Shown: positions 11,534-23,899, numbered from the stretch's first letter. The stretch: DNA of 64,000 nucleotides from Amborella trichopoda (GCF_000471905.2 NW_006499603.1:1454468-1518467); one strand, 5' to 3'. Notes: generated by a model from the letters alone, not told the origin. Numbers and translations are program-made.

Positions 11534-12139
11534 CTAAAATTTGGGATGGGCAATTAGAATTAAATCAGCTTTTCTCCCTATAGTCACACCTTAGGCCTCA
11601 GTCATGTCCAAATCCTCTGGCTTCCCACTAGGGACCTCCCAGTCAAAGTGGTAAAGTAACTTGGCTAGTGCTAACTCCATGTTTGAGAGCCCAAATATTA
11701 TACCGGGACATCCTCTTCTACCCGCTCCAAATGACAAGAATTCAAAATGCTAGCCTCTAAAATCGACAGAATTATCAATGAACCTTTCAGGTTCAAACTT
11801 CTCGGGATCTTTCCAATAGTCGGGGTGTCGCCCTATGGCCTAACCATTCACTATAACTCGAGTCTTCTTTCGAATATGGTAGCCACCGATTTCGCATGAC
11901 TCAGTCGATTCACGAGGGAGTAGGAGACGGAAAGGGAGGTGCATCCTTAGAGTTTCTGTGATGATGCACCTTAAGTAGCTGGGGTTTAAGAGGTCAGCTT
12001 CTTTTACTGTATCCCTGCCATTTACTGCGCTCCTGATCTCTAATTGAGCTTTTTGGAGGGATTTCGAGTTTCTAATGAGCTCTGCAAGTGCCTATTCTAG
12101 GACCGTTGATGAGGTCTCTGTACTAGCCAAGAACATGTC
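11534..12139 (-). pseudogene. Cytochrome P450 (CYP71-type) exon 2, copy B, two in-frame stops
   Basis: The 606-bp exon encodes the C-terminal 201 residues of a CYP71-type monooxygenase, a haem-thiolate enzyme normally anchored in the ER. It begins at an AG acceptor with DMFLASTETSS (I helix, AGTET in copy C but ASTET here). It retains the K-helix ETLR, the PERF-region (EPERF) and the [10 protein letters not shown] cysteine loop, and ends HPKF and TAG. Two Trp codons are TAG: at 12094-12092 (position 312 of the copy C numbering) and at 11842-11840 (position 396). Copy C has Trp at both places. With exon 1 reduced to a stump at 18270-18356, this is a clear pseudogene. The Gly-to-Ser change in the I helix fits relaxed constraint. 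Its exon length is identical to that of copy C. Confidence 0.9.
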
Positions 12140-15100
12140 CTCTACATAAAGAAAGAGAAGATCGATTTTTATAAAGAGAAATTTAGGTTTTTAAGATTGG
12201 CATTGACCTAACTTTGCCCTTATGGCTTTATTTTTCCCAATTGCAAATTAAATGAAAAGCTATTAGCTATTAATTTAAGAGCCAACATTCAATAGTTGAG
12301 ATAAGATTTAGATGACGATGATGAAGATCATTTCTATTATTACAACCGTAAAAACAATAACGTTGTGAAAATTGAGATCAGTTTATAATGAACAAAAAAT
12401 AAGATCCAAATACCAGCCAAAATAGGAATTTCATGGCTAGCAAAAATAAGACAAAGTCCCACATTCAATACGAATTCTTATAAGGGAGAAAACGTAGGGG
12501 ATAGGAGTTTTAGCTCCCCATTCTTATTTTTCCTCCAAATTTCTAAAACCCCTAATTCCTGTCATAAATAAAAATATGAAATAGGAATTCACTTTATTCA
12601 AGCTAAACTAGGACAAAATAAGAAATTTTTATTAGAATCACCAGATGCTATCTCAATAAACAAGGTAATTACGGAAAAGAAGAAAGGACAATAATCAGTA
12701 TAAGTAATAAACTTAAAACATCACTAATCAAATGAAAATTACATATAAAATTAAAGTAATACATAAAAGTAAATATTAGCTTACAAAATTAAATAAAGTT
12801 ACAAGTAAAATATTTAATAATTCTAGAAATTACCAAAAGTTAAGTAATTCTAAAATTTTACTTTCATTCAATTGGAGTACCTGCAAAGCAAGTGCCATTA
12901 GATTTTCTATAATAAGTTGGGAATAGCTGCTTCACTCCCAATGAAGTATAACCTAGTAATGTTTGAAGATTTATTTTATTACTACGACATGTAGACAAAC
13001 AATTTTATCTTAAATTATAAAAGGGTGATAATTCCATGAGAACCATCTTAAAGACTATTAGCGAGTATAATATGCTCCTTCTGGAGCATACTGTACAGTT
13101 ACTCCCTTGAATAGAAGCCGAAATAAAGAAAATCTGTTTAATCCAAAATTTTGGAAACAACCTAAAAATAATTACATGATTATATTCAAAAGAAAAAATT
13201 TGTATTTTGAGCTTTCCAACACCATTAAAAAAATAGACTTCTATTCACGAGGCGTTAATTTTTTCAAGTCCATAGAGAATGAAACTGGATTTTTTTCAAA
13301 CCTTTTTTTTTTTTTTTGAACATGAAACGTGGTTTGAAGAGGTCACATCCCCAAAAATTTGAGTCTTAAAAACGTTTCTACATTAGGTTTTGCAAGGAGT
13401 AAAGATAGTGTGCTCCCTTGGGAACATGAAAACTTTTTATATATGTAAGAGACGGTTAACGTTGACCATAGTTAGCAGATCAAGAAAAACTCAATATATT
13501 GGCTCAAAAAATCGGAGTGGAAAAAACACATATTTTAAAATTGAAAAAAAAAAAAAAAAAAAATACATAGATAAACTCAATATTTAAGGATAAAAAATTT
13601 AATGTTAAAAAAAGAGGAAGTTTTCCATGACCCCACCAACATATAAATCATATGTGACCCAATTTTTCTAGTGTTTGATAAGAACGGATAGCTAAGATTG
13701 CTCATGTCATAATATCATGCAAAAATTTTATTTAAACTTTAATTTTTTTCTTCAAAACCTTTTTGTGTGAAATTTGGGACATCTCATCGTCACATTGGGG
13801 ATCACCTAGAAAAAAAGAAAAAAATTATCATGAAAAACTATGACAAAAATGCCTCCAAAAATTTAAGGGGTATTCTAGAAAATTTCCATCCAATGAAATA
13901 TTTGTTATTATTTTTAGCATGTGCACCCATGTAACATGTATGAACACCCTAAATTTCACTGCAAAATGATTTATAGAATAAAGAATAAAAATAGGATATT
14001 TGGAACTCTCAGATCAAGATCTGATGCTTGAGAGCTAACCTATGACATTGTGACTCAAATCATACCAGCAATCTACTCAGATCTGACGGTTGAGAGCAGA
14101 GGTCACAAATACATTATCTGCTTGTGGGGTCTATGTAAAGCTTTCCTTAAAACGGAAGGATATTTACCTTTCAATTTAAATAGTTTTTAATAATTATTTT
14201 GAAAGTAAAAGTTTCAAATTTAATTTAATTTTTTTAAAAAAGAGGGGTGGTGGTGCCCCCCATTTGAATACCACCACCACCCAAAAGTTTGTAGGCTCCA
14301 CCCACTTTTCAAAAGTTTATTTTTAATGTGTTAACTTCTCTATTTTTTATACCATTTTTTGGAAAACCTATACAGAGGGTTTAAAAAAATTTCCTTAAAT
14401 AAGTCACGCTTTTTTCCCGATTCTTTTGAAAAGATCGGAGCTTTTAGTTAATAAAACTCTGATTTTTTTAAAATATCACATATAAATAGGTGATTTGCTA
14501 ACTATTTTTAGAAATTGTACTTTTAAATCAGTGTTTAAACATACCTTTTTACAAAAAACAAATTGGAGTTTTTTCTCAAACGTTTGAAACTGTGCTATAT
14601 TTCAAAACATTGGCAAAAAAACGTGGCTTATTAGGGAAAAAAATATAAACGTGTTTTCTTGAGTTTTTTGAAAAAAAGGTACGAAAAGCGGGGAAGTTTG
14701 TTTTTTTGGGTAATTAAAGTGGTATGTCGGTAGGGATTTGGGCCTTACTCTATGTTGAGAATGGAGTCAAAGACCTCATTACGGAGCTAGGCAATCCTAC
14801 TGCTAAAGCCCCAAGTAGAAAAGTTAACATATTAATAAGAAACTTTTGAATGGTGGGTGGGGCCTACAAGTTTTTGGTTGGTGGAGATATTTAGATGAGA
14901 TGTAATGTCCACCCTTTTTTTAAAAAAAATTTAAAATTTCAAACTTTTACTTTGAAAAAAATATTTAAAAGTATTTATTTGAAAAGGTGAATACTGTTCC
15001 TTTTTAAGGAAAGCTTAACATGGACTTGCAAATAAAGTATCGTGACCCTTGCTCTCAACCGTCAAATCTGATGAGTAGATGGTTAGGATGATTTGAGTTA

Positions 15101-15600
15101 TAACGTTACAGGATAGTTCTCATGCATTAGACCTTTATCTGATGGTTCAGAGTATTTTATTTTTAATTGTTATTTTATTAATCATTTTGCAATGAAGTCA
15201 GGGCTTGCACGCACACATGATCAATAAAAAAAACAAAAAAATATTTCCCTTAATAGAAATTTACCCCAATACCACTTGAATGTTTGGGGCAATTTTGATC
15301 TCTTTTTGCATGAGAAATTTTTTTGTTTTTTTTCTAGGTTCTTCATAATATGAAGATGTCATGTCCCAATTTCACTCAAAAATGACTTTAAAGCTAAAAT
15401 TTAAAAATCGACTAATATTTTTGCATGACATTATGACATGAAAAATCCTAACTATCCATTCAAATTGAACAACTGATAAATGGGGTCACGTGGTTGGATC
15501 ACATAGAAAGCTTTCCTCTTTTTTAAGTTTAATTTTTAGATCGCCAATGGGTTTATCCATCTAAATGTTTTTGCTTTTTTACAATTTAAAATTTTAAAAT

Positions 15601-16601
15601 GGGAAAATATTTGGATACCCTCTAATTTTAGGTTTCATTTCACAATAGACTCAAGGTTTTAAAAGATATTTTGAGATTTTATTTTTTAAACCTGTTTTTT
15701 AGATCAAACAAATATAAAAAAAACATGTCTTTTCTAAAAACTATCCTCCCAAAGTTTTCTCCCTTACTCTCTCCCCGTACCCCTTCTCTCTTTATCTTTC
15801 CCATCTCTAACCTTTCACTCTCTCCCCTTCCACTCTTCACGTCTCCCGTCTCTCTCCTCTCACTCTTTCTCCTCCCAAATACAATAGAGGGGTTTGGATA
15901 AACAGAGAAAAAGAGAGAGGTGCTTAGTGATGAGAGGTTACCAGGAAGAGAGAAGGGTGTTTGGATAAACACAGGAGGAGAGATGCTTGGTGATGAGAGG
16001 TTATCCGGAAGAGAGAGAGGTGTTTGGATAAATACAAAAGAGAGATATTTGGTGGAGAGAGATTATCCGGAGGAGAGAGAGGTGTTTGAATAAACACAAG
16101 AAGAGAGAGATGCTTGGTGGTGAGACATTATCAGGAGGAGAAAGAGGTGTTTAGATAAATACAAAAAGTGGGAGAGGTGTTTAAGTGTTTGGATAAACAC
16201 AGAGAGTGAGAGAGGTGTTTATCAATGCTTGGTGGTGAGAGGTTATCCGAAGGAAAGAGAGGTGTTTGGATAAACACAGAGAGTGAGATAATGAGATAGG
16301 TGTTTAAGTGTTTGGATAAATACCGAGAGTGAGAGAGGTGTTTGGATAAATACGGGAGGAGAAAAAGGAAACACGCAGCAGAGAAAAAGGGAAGTTTGGG
16401 GTATATAAATGAAGAGAGAGAAGGGATTGGGTTTAGAAATAACAAGTCTTCTCACATTTGTTTCGGGTTAAAAACTATACTTAACATTTGTTTAGGTTAA
16501 AAAATATACTTAAAGTGGCCACGGGTTGGAAGCTATGTTTTGAAACTGTGATTTTATTAAGAAATAAAATCTAAAAATAGAGGATATAAAGATATTTTCC
16601 T
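15601..16601. mobile_element. MULE-like MITE with 9-bp TSD, copy in intron B
   Basis: The left end GGGAAAATATTTGGATACCC and the reverse complement of the right end AGGAAAATATCTTTATATCC form an imperfect TIR of about 40 bp. The flanks are TTTTAAAAT (15592-15600) and TTTTAAAAC (16602-16610), a near-perfect 9-bp duplication, the length expected for Mutator-like elements. Copy C has the same element (60227-61036) with a perfect TTTTAAAAT pair. Intron A lacks it and shows an uninterrupted site. No transposase is encoded. The interior is CT-rich on the left, then holds a minisatellite. Confidence 0.8.
15890..16370. repeat. Minisatellite inside the MULE-like MITE (B copy)
   Basis: The word GTGTTTGGATAAACACAG and close variants occur about nine times, spaced by GAGAGAGG and GAGAGGTTATCCGGA stretches. 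The equivalent element in intron C (60650-60815) has only about four, so the array length changed after the gene duplication. Confidence 0.8.
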
Positions 16602-16977
16602 TTTTAAAACTTTTAGAATAACTGATATTTTCACTACGTTTATTTAGCCTAATCTTATATATTTATGGTATTTTTATATACAATATTTTTTACAATCTAT
16701 ATTTTTACCCCCAATTTTTACATCCGACTTTTTGAACCAAGATCGGATTTAATTTTGTGAGCTGATCTATTGATTTTTCCCAACATGCTAACTTTCGTTA
16801 AAACATAGACTCACGCAAAAGTCTCCGGCTAAACTCTATTGAGAGTCCAATTTAAAATAATAATTTTTTGATTCTCGAAACGCCGATATAAAGTAGATGT
16901 CAATTGCTAGAGAGAAATTGAAAAGAAATAAAATTAGAAAAACAAAATATTCGATAATTTAAAAGAAAAAATTATAC

Positions 16978-17334
16978 AAGGTTGATACCGTAAAATCTAA
17001 AATTAAGGTGCACCTCTAAAAGTTTTTAAAAAAAGTTGTTTTGAAGTTGGAAAAACATGTAATTTATCATCTTAACATTGAGATATATAAGTATGGAGAA
17101 AAAAGAGACTCCAAGACCTAGAACTAGTACATCTCGCAACGTATTATTTTGGAAAGTCCATTTTCCGATATTTTCATATATTTATAGATTTGTTTGATTT
17201 GAATTATTTTTGGATTTTAAAATTTAATATATAAAAATTGATTTATGCATCATTATAAGAATTTTAGATACCAAAACTATCTCATGACAAACTTTAGAGG
17301 TATACCTTAATTTGATTGTTCAAGTTCTAACCTT
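16978..17334. mobile_element. AAGGTT-family MITE, copy in intron B
   Basis: Same termini, interior and relative position as 9510-9855 and 61406-61766: AAGGTTGATACCG at the left, TTCTAACCTT at the right, and TTAAGGTGCACCTCTAAA just inside. It is an orthologous insertion carried along by duplication, not an independent transposition. Confidence 0.65.
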
Positions 17335-18269
17335 ATGCAAAGCACACCCTAATTTGAAAAAACTAAAATTCAAAAAATATTTCCCACCACAAAGAAATCT
17401 GACTGAAACAAGAGTTAAATGAAACTTATTAAACCATTAGTTTCGTAAAAATTAGATTTGATCTCAAGGTCATGATCATTTCGAAGTACCATTACCCTAT
17501 TTTAGTGAATATGGGAAACCACGACTCAGGGACCGAACCTTGCCATTGGCCGGACCCAGTCCGAGTATCCCAGTCCAAATTGGGCAGGTCAAGAAGAGAG
17601 AAGGGCAGAGAGAGAAAGGCGGGGCCTTATCGCATAGCCCAGCCCAGAGAGAGAGAAAACGCTTAGGGGGGTTCAGCGCAATGCCTTGCCATAAAGAGTG
17701 AGAGAGAGAGAGAAAAGGGCAGAGAGAGAGAGAGGGGAAGGGAAGGGGCCCTGCCCACAAAGAGATGAAGAAAGAAGGGTAGGGGCCTTATCGTAGAGCC
17801 CCTGCCCTGAAGAGAGGGAGAGAGAGGAAGGGAAGGGGCCCTACCCAGAGAGAGAAAGAGAAGGGTAGGGCCCTATCTGCCCTGACAGAACTTGAGAGAG
17901 AGACAAGAGAAGGGTGACAGAGCTTGAGGGAGAGAGAGAAACTCACTTCAGATTTGAGAGAGTGATGAGATTGAGAGTTTGAGCAAGCTGACTCGCCGAG
18001 TAGCTGGAATTCGGCCGGTTAACGAACACTCACTAAACCGGCCGAGTAGGACGCCTCCTTGGGGGGCTCCAACGCCCCCATACTCAGGCATATTCAGGCG
18101 GGTCTGATCCGACCCACCCACCAGATTTTTCCTAGACTGGTTTTAATATGGGTAACTTTGATAAACAGCGCTAATTTAAACCCCTCACAGAATAAAGCTA
18201 AGAAGAAGGACAAGAATCCCATATATGAGTTTGAGTTTGGCAGAGAGAGAGAGAGGGCGGTGGAGTTAC

Positions 18270-18356
18270 CAGGATGACGGCCTTTATGTTGGCTGTGGAG
18301 AGTGGCACCTCCATGTCCTTATTGGTTTGAAGATGCAAGAGCACATCAACAAGGTC
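18270..18356 (-). pseudogene. Cytochrome P450 exon 1 stump, copy B
   Basis: Only the last 29 codons of exon 1 remain: DLVDVLLHLQTNKDMEVP, then STANIKAVIL directly before the GTAACT donor. This is nearly identical to copy C (LLQLQTNKDTEV). Similarity ends abruptly after AACAAGGTC at 18356, where an unrelated GC-rich sequence begins. The ER anchor, PPGP hinge and helix C of this copy are gone. Confidence 0.85.
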
Positions 18357-19679
18357 CTCGAGGGAGAGGCAAGACGCAGAGGGTTGCAAGTGAGGGGCAA
18401 GGGTTTGTCGCAGGGCTGTGAGAGGGGTGAGGGTTTTTAGGGCTTTGAGAGGGTGAAGTGCGAGAGTTTGACGCAAGTTTATCACTTATGAAGTTATTTC
18501 CTCGTACTGCTCATAACAAATTATTATAGCTCATATCAAATCCTTTTCAAAGGCATTTTCGTCCATTTGTTTTTCACCCGGCCCTTCATACTTAAAAGGA
18601 TAAGTTTCCCATCCTATAACTCTCGTGAAAGAATACCTTCTTTCTTTTTTCACTCTCTAAAAGTTTTAGTGACGAGGAAGAGTTTTTTTTTTTTGGGGCA
18701 AAGATCCGACCCCAAATATCTATCAAAACTTGAGACAAAGCCTCCTGCCCCTTTTTTTTCTCTGATCACCTACAAAGTAGCACCTCTATAATTTGTAACA
18801 TATCTGAATCCGAAGATCCAAAGAATTGTGAGCAGGATGAGGAGCGAGAAAGGTAAGTTTCATATATTTCCGTCCTTTTTTTTTTTTTTGGCTCTCCAAT
18901 GACATTTTTTATTTTTTCTTTTCTTTCAACGGATAACTGTTTCTTTTCTCTGCAAACATTCATTGCCATTGATCATGAGAAATTTCTGTTTTTAATTGTA
19001 ACGTTTTTTTCTTTCAACGGATATAGCCATTTCTTGCCACAAATGGTCTTCTAAAACGGACATGCTGTCACTTGCCAAAATTGCTTGTTTTCTTTCTTCA
19101 ACAAAAATGGTTGCATCCCGCCATCTCTTCTTCAAAGGGTATGTTTGTTTTCTTGCCAAAATTACTTCTTGGATCATGGGTTGCACATTTTAATGGTTAT
19201 GTAACGGGTATGCACTTCTGTCCCTTTCTATTTTTTGGTTGTTGTGAAGTACTACAAAGCAGTGCTTGTAAACCCTACTATATGATTAGAAAATCAGTCT
19301 TTCAATTTTTTCCCCTTTCTGAGACACTGTGTTGTCTCCTGCTCATATATCTAATTTTCATTGCTGTTTATTATCCTGAGATAATAGAGAGTTATCTTCA
19401 CTGATGTTTTATAATATGTGAATCTTTTTCCTATTTCACTATGGTTTAATCCATATCATTTATTCCCCAAATCTAGAGAGAGAAAATAATCTACTTGAAC
19501 ACCATATATTGTTGTTTGTTAGCAATTTTGGTATTTTTTTCTGACAAGAAGGTTTGGAAGAATTATTGATTGAGTTGGATTCACATCGAAGTTTCTTCAA
19601 TTCAACGATTGTTGCATATTTTTCTCGGGCTCTATTCTTGATAGTCCATGTTGTAGCCCGGTGAAATCGCATCTATAAA
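18357..19679. other. Unrecognised sequence; possible non-coding or leader exon near 18780-18852
   Basis: This block replaces the rest of P450 B exon 1. It starts GC-rich (18357-18480) and becomes AT-rich. One spot resembles a plus-strand splice donor: an acidic open stretch, ISESEDPKNCEQDEERE at about 18801-18851, followed exactly by GTAAGTTT at 18853. That could be a first exon of a gene cut off by the gap or by the copia element, but no downstream exon was found and the protein is not recognised. The words TTTCAACGGATA recur near 18927 and 19013. Confidence 0.3.
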
Positions 19680-19897
19680 NNNNNNNNNNNNNNNNNNNNN
19701 NNNNNNNNNNNNNNNNNNNNNNNNNNNNNNNNNNNNNNNNNNNNNNNNNNNNNNNNNNNNNNNNNNNNNNNNNNNNNNNNNNNNNNNNNNNNNNNNNNNN
19801 NNNNNNNNNNNNNNNNNNNNNNNNNNNNNNNNNNNNNNNNNNNNNNNNNNNNNNNNNNNNNNNNNNNNNNNNNNNNNNNNNNNNNNNNNNNNNNNNN
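19680..19897. other. Assembly gap (218 N)
   Basis: A run of 218 N. Its true size is unknown. It lies where the 5' LTR and primer-binding site of the copia element would be expected, so their absence cannot be interpreted. Confidence 1.
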
Positions 19898-20008
19898 CCC
19901 TTATCCCCTGTGTTGCCCTTGCCCTCCCACGACTATATATATATTACTTTAGTCTGTATTTGTTGTTATTCATAGATCCTAAGCAAGAATTGAAGATAAA
20001 AAGACTCA

Positions 20009-20571
20009 ATGGGGACAAATTATAATACATGGAAAAGAAGATTAGCTTTGATTTTAAAACATAAACATTTAGATCACATTATTTCAACTGTAGTTCCTAC
20101 TGAACCAACTGATGTTAGCAATAGAGCAACAAGATCATCTTATGCTAATTGGGAAAAAGAAAATAAGAGGTGTAAGAACATAATTTTGAGAAATATGGAT
20201 GATGAATTATTATTGAGTTTTCATGAATTTGAAAATACCAAATATATTTATGATGAATTGGAGATACAATTTGGGGTGACTTCTATGAGTAATTTAAGAG
20301 TTTTGGCTCAAAATTACTATTCTTTTAATATGAAAGAAAATGACTCTATGGTTGAACATGTTAGGAAAATGATTTTGCTAGACAAACAACTTATAAGTGC
20401 TGGTTATTCTTTGAATGATCAACAACAAGTTTTAACTATATTGAATAGTTTGTCTAATTCTTGGGAATCTGCTATGATTACTTTATCTGCAGACCGCAAG
20501 GATCTTACACTTCAAAATATTGTTGTTGAATTGAAATCTGAAGGGGATCTTAGATCTTTAAGGAGGGCTGA
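20009..20571 (+). pseudogene. Copia gag, N-terminal part (UBN2-type)
   Basis: The open stretch begins MGTNYNTWKRRLALILKH and continues through ANWEKENKRCKNIILRNM, MVEHVRKMI and SNSWESAMITL. This is the layout of the copia gag (UBN2) domain, in which N-Y-x-x-W opens the capsid region and an L-N-x-L-x-x-(S/E)-W-(E/D) block lies about 150 residues later. The usual L-N-G before T-N-Y is present just upstream but one base out of frame (GGGG run at 20010-20013), so the true start may be lost. It has no internal stops over 188 codons and ends exactly at the gypsy target site. The rest resumes at 31595. Role in a live element: capsid assembly in the cytoplasm. Confidence 0.85.
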
Positions 20572-23500
20572 TGTTACGACAACGCCCCCAACCCCCTTAC
20601 CGTACGTGATGGAGGGTGATTGAGTGCAAGTTCATGATCCCAAAGTAGCATTTGTCAATTAGGTCGGGGTGAATTCAACGTCGTTATTTTGGTAATCAAA
20701 GCGAACCAAGAAAAGATAAACACTCAGAAATTCTAAATACAGGGTAAATTATTAATTTAAAGCTCCATACATTAACAAGAGGGTTTTACATAATATTCTT
20801 CCAAAAACATTACATTTGAGTGTAGAGCATCGAGGCTCAAAATTTATAGGTTCATGCAATAAACAAAATATATGGCTAGACTTCCCAACCACATACAAGA
20901 TCTAGATTCCGCCTCCAAGAAGTCTGGCATCAACTTCCTTCAGAAATCCCCGCCGTTCCAACTCTTGGCCTATTGTTATCAGTCTACAAGGAGGGGAAGG
21001 AGAAATGGGATGAGTTATACAGCCCAGTAAGTAGGTCTAATCGCTATGCATCAATAATGAGTCCATTCATAAATTATAAACAATTCATTTAACTATACGA
21101 AATTTCAATGTAGCAGTCATAAGAATCAACTATCAGATCAGTTCGTCTATTATAAGCATTTTATCCATATAACCAGTGTCATTCAATCGATTCAATCATC
21201 GACATTCACAATTATTATTCAACTATTACCCACTCGCTCTCTAGCTCACCTACTCCAATAGTAAATGCCCTATCATCGGGCTAAACCAATCACATTGCTT
21301 AAGACCTCTACTATCTCGCAAGAGAGAAAGCAATGACAAGTGGGGAAATCCACTTCGTAATGCCCTCATACTCACACACACGGCCGCCAGCATGCATTGG
21401 GGGTTCGATAGGCACTTACCTTACAAGGCATTAGTCGTTAGTCTCATCTCAGTAAATCTCGAGGGGTGCGACCCTCCCATTTCACTTTCCCCTAACTACA
21501 TCATATAATTCAGTAAGTTAGGGGATATAGCCGGCATCACTTTCCTCAGTATAGCAATCCTCACCACTGATGGGTGCCCCATCGCGTGGCAAGCAGTACG
21601 AGTGAAACAATGGCCAGTATCACAGTATTAGCATAGAACATTATCCAGGTATCCCATTGCGTAGTGGTCATTATTATGACCTCTTATCATGCTCAAGCAT
21701 GTTATTTTACTCATGCTAAATCATTGTATTAAAATAGATAAATCAAATTTTCATCATGCAAGCACGGAGTCTTACTTTGAATTATCCAGCATTCACAAAA
21801 TATTATAACATTTATTATGAAGCATCCATTGCATGAGCTATCACATGACATTTACGCTTAGACGTCATCGGTAGCAATTTGACACTTATCATGTAACATT
21901 CATCATAGAATAATAACATTAGCTTTGCACTTGTTCGTTTATCACAAAGCACGTAGTTGCGTAGCACCATCCATATAACACTATGGCATTCACATGAAAA
22001 ACATTGCATGATACTCACATTTATCACTTATCAAAGATATTACATAGCTACTTGAATAGCTTAATGAATAACTCCGAGAAAGGTGGCAGAAGACGAGCAT
22101 AACACTAATTCTGTGAAGTGTGACAGTGACATACTCCTCTTCTTAGAGGCATAACTCCCAATCCAAGGATAATTTCAAAATGATTAAACATGAAACTCTA
22201 GTTTTACACATAGATCTTTAAAATGGCGGTAGTTTGAAGGCATTTGGACGAAGTTTGATAACTCAAAAACTAGACACAAGGTGAGTAACCGTTGCTGGAA
22301 TTTCCGGCAAAAGTGAACACCGACTCACCCCCACATTTCGGGGCATAACTCTCAATTCATGAGAAATTTCAAAATCCTCAAAACATGCAACTTCAAGCTT
22401 ACTCAGAGATCTTTTAAACGGCGGAGTTTGAAAATATTTGGACGATGTTTAATAGGTCAAAATCTCAACACAAAATAGGTGATAGTTGCTGGGATTCCTG
22501 TTACTGTGGCGGTGATGCACCCCCATATTTTGGGGCATATCTCTTAGTACATGCACAATTTCGAAATAGTATAAAAAGTGCGATTTAAATAGACAAGCAT
22601 ATATTTCATTCAAAACCAGTTTGGGCTCGTTTGGACATTTTTTGGCTATTGAAACATGCGATGCAAGAACAATTACAGTTTTGAAAATTCACGCCCTCAA
22701 GTTTAGCATACATTCAAGAGCATTCAATGCTTCATAAGCCAAAGAAAATCTTGATGCAAAACCAAGTTCATATTACACTAATCTCATAAGTGAACAACTT
22801 CACACACTTCCACCACAAGTAAAATCATATACAGGGCTCAATCAATCATGGCATCTGAGATTTCAAGCTCATCACAATGCATTCACACTCATACATTTCA
22901 ACCTAGCATTTTCCTTCACTTTCAACATTTAGCATAATTTCCTACAGTTTTATTGATGCATAAAAGCTAGACTCACTTACCTGATGCCCACGATGCTCCT
23001 AAACTCCACACACATAGGCCACTTCAACCTCCTAGCAAGACTCCCCAATAGCAGCAGTACAAGGGGATTCACACTTGAGCTATAGAGAGAGCAAGTTGGG
23101 AGAAGGAGGGAGATGAGTAAAATGGCGGAAGGTGAAGAAGAGTGGGGCTTAAGTACCCACGGTAGGTGGAGTCCACTGTTGCTAACTGGGTAGGTGAAGG
23201 TCATTGTATCTGATATGTACGATACCGACAGGTGCAGCACTGACAGTAGTCACATCTTCCCTTTTTCACTCACAGTTCTATCCTCAGCTCATGCACGACA
23301 TTACTCATTTGATGCCTTCATAGGCGACGATAGCCTCCTACACAAGCGGTGATGCTCCAAATGGTTCTACACTCGCGGCGATGCTCAAATTTTCAGTCGC
23401 GGCATTGCTCTTCTGTCTTCACAGCCGGTGTTAAGCCTCTTCCATAGACGGCGATGCACATCCCTATCTTCACGTGCGGTGCTGACTTTTCATGCATGGC

Positions 23501-23813
23501 GTTGACTTTTCATTCTCTTTGTCAATTCACAGACGGTGCAGAGTCTCCTTACGCAAATGGCGATGGTCCTGACGCACGTGGCGTTACCACCAGCACGTGC
23601 AGCTATGTGCAAACGGTGCTGCCCATGTTAAAGCATAGCACTGCCCTTTACATGTGCAGCAATGCGTCCTCTTTCTCTCTCTTCCGCCTCTTCATCACAA
23701 ATGACACTAAGCTCTTATACACACTCGACGATGCTCCAAACGTCGCTAGGCCTCTATTTCACCCTCCATCGTCATGCGCATCTCTTGACTGAAAGAAAAT
23801 TGTGGTCCTTACA
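20572..23813 (-). repeat. 3' LTR of the Tekay-like element
   Basis: Bounded by TGTTACGACA at 20572 and GGTCCTTACA at 23813 (TG...CA), it pairs along its length with 28356-31594. It holds three degenerate ~191-bp tandem units near 22140-22700. It also has a GC-rich stretch at 23280-23760 where words such as GGCGATGCTC recur. In element orientation the latter is the start of U3. Confidence 0.9.
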
Positions 23814-23830
23814 TCATCGCCCCCTTAAAA
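23814..23830 (-). other. Polypurine tract of the Tekay-like element
   Basis: On the minus strand TTTTAAGGGGGCGATGA runs directly into the LTR start TGTAAGGACC, the expected position for plus-strand priming. Confidence 0.6.
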
Positions 23831-23899
23831 AGGAATTTTTCGCCATAATCATATTTGTGTCAATAAAAAAGGTGGATTTCTCATGAATCTCATCCTACC

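Larger units (their letters stand above)
12140..18269 (-). other. Large phase-0 intron of P450 copy B (~6.1 kb)
   Basis: The acceptor AG abuts exon 2 at 12140 and the donor GTAACT starts at 18269, directly after ATCCTG. The same splice sites are used in copy C, and joining the exons in phase 0 gives the CYP71-typical IKAVIL-DMFLA junction. The intron is filled with AT-rich sequence, a MULE-like MITE (15601-16601), an AAGGTT-family MITE (16978-17334) and a GA-rich tract (17600-17960). Shared landmarks across A, B and C show the whole intron was duplicated with the gene. Confidence 0.8.
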
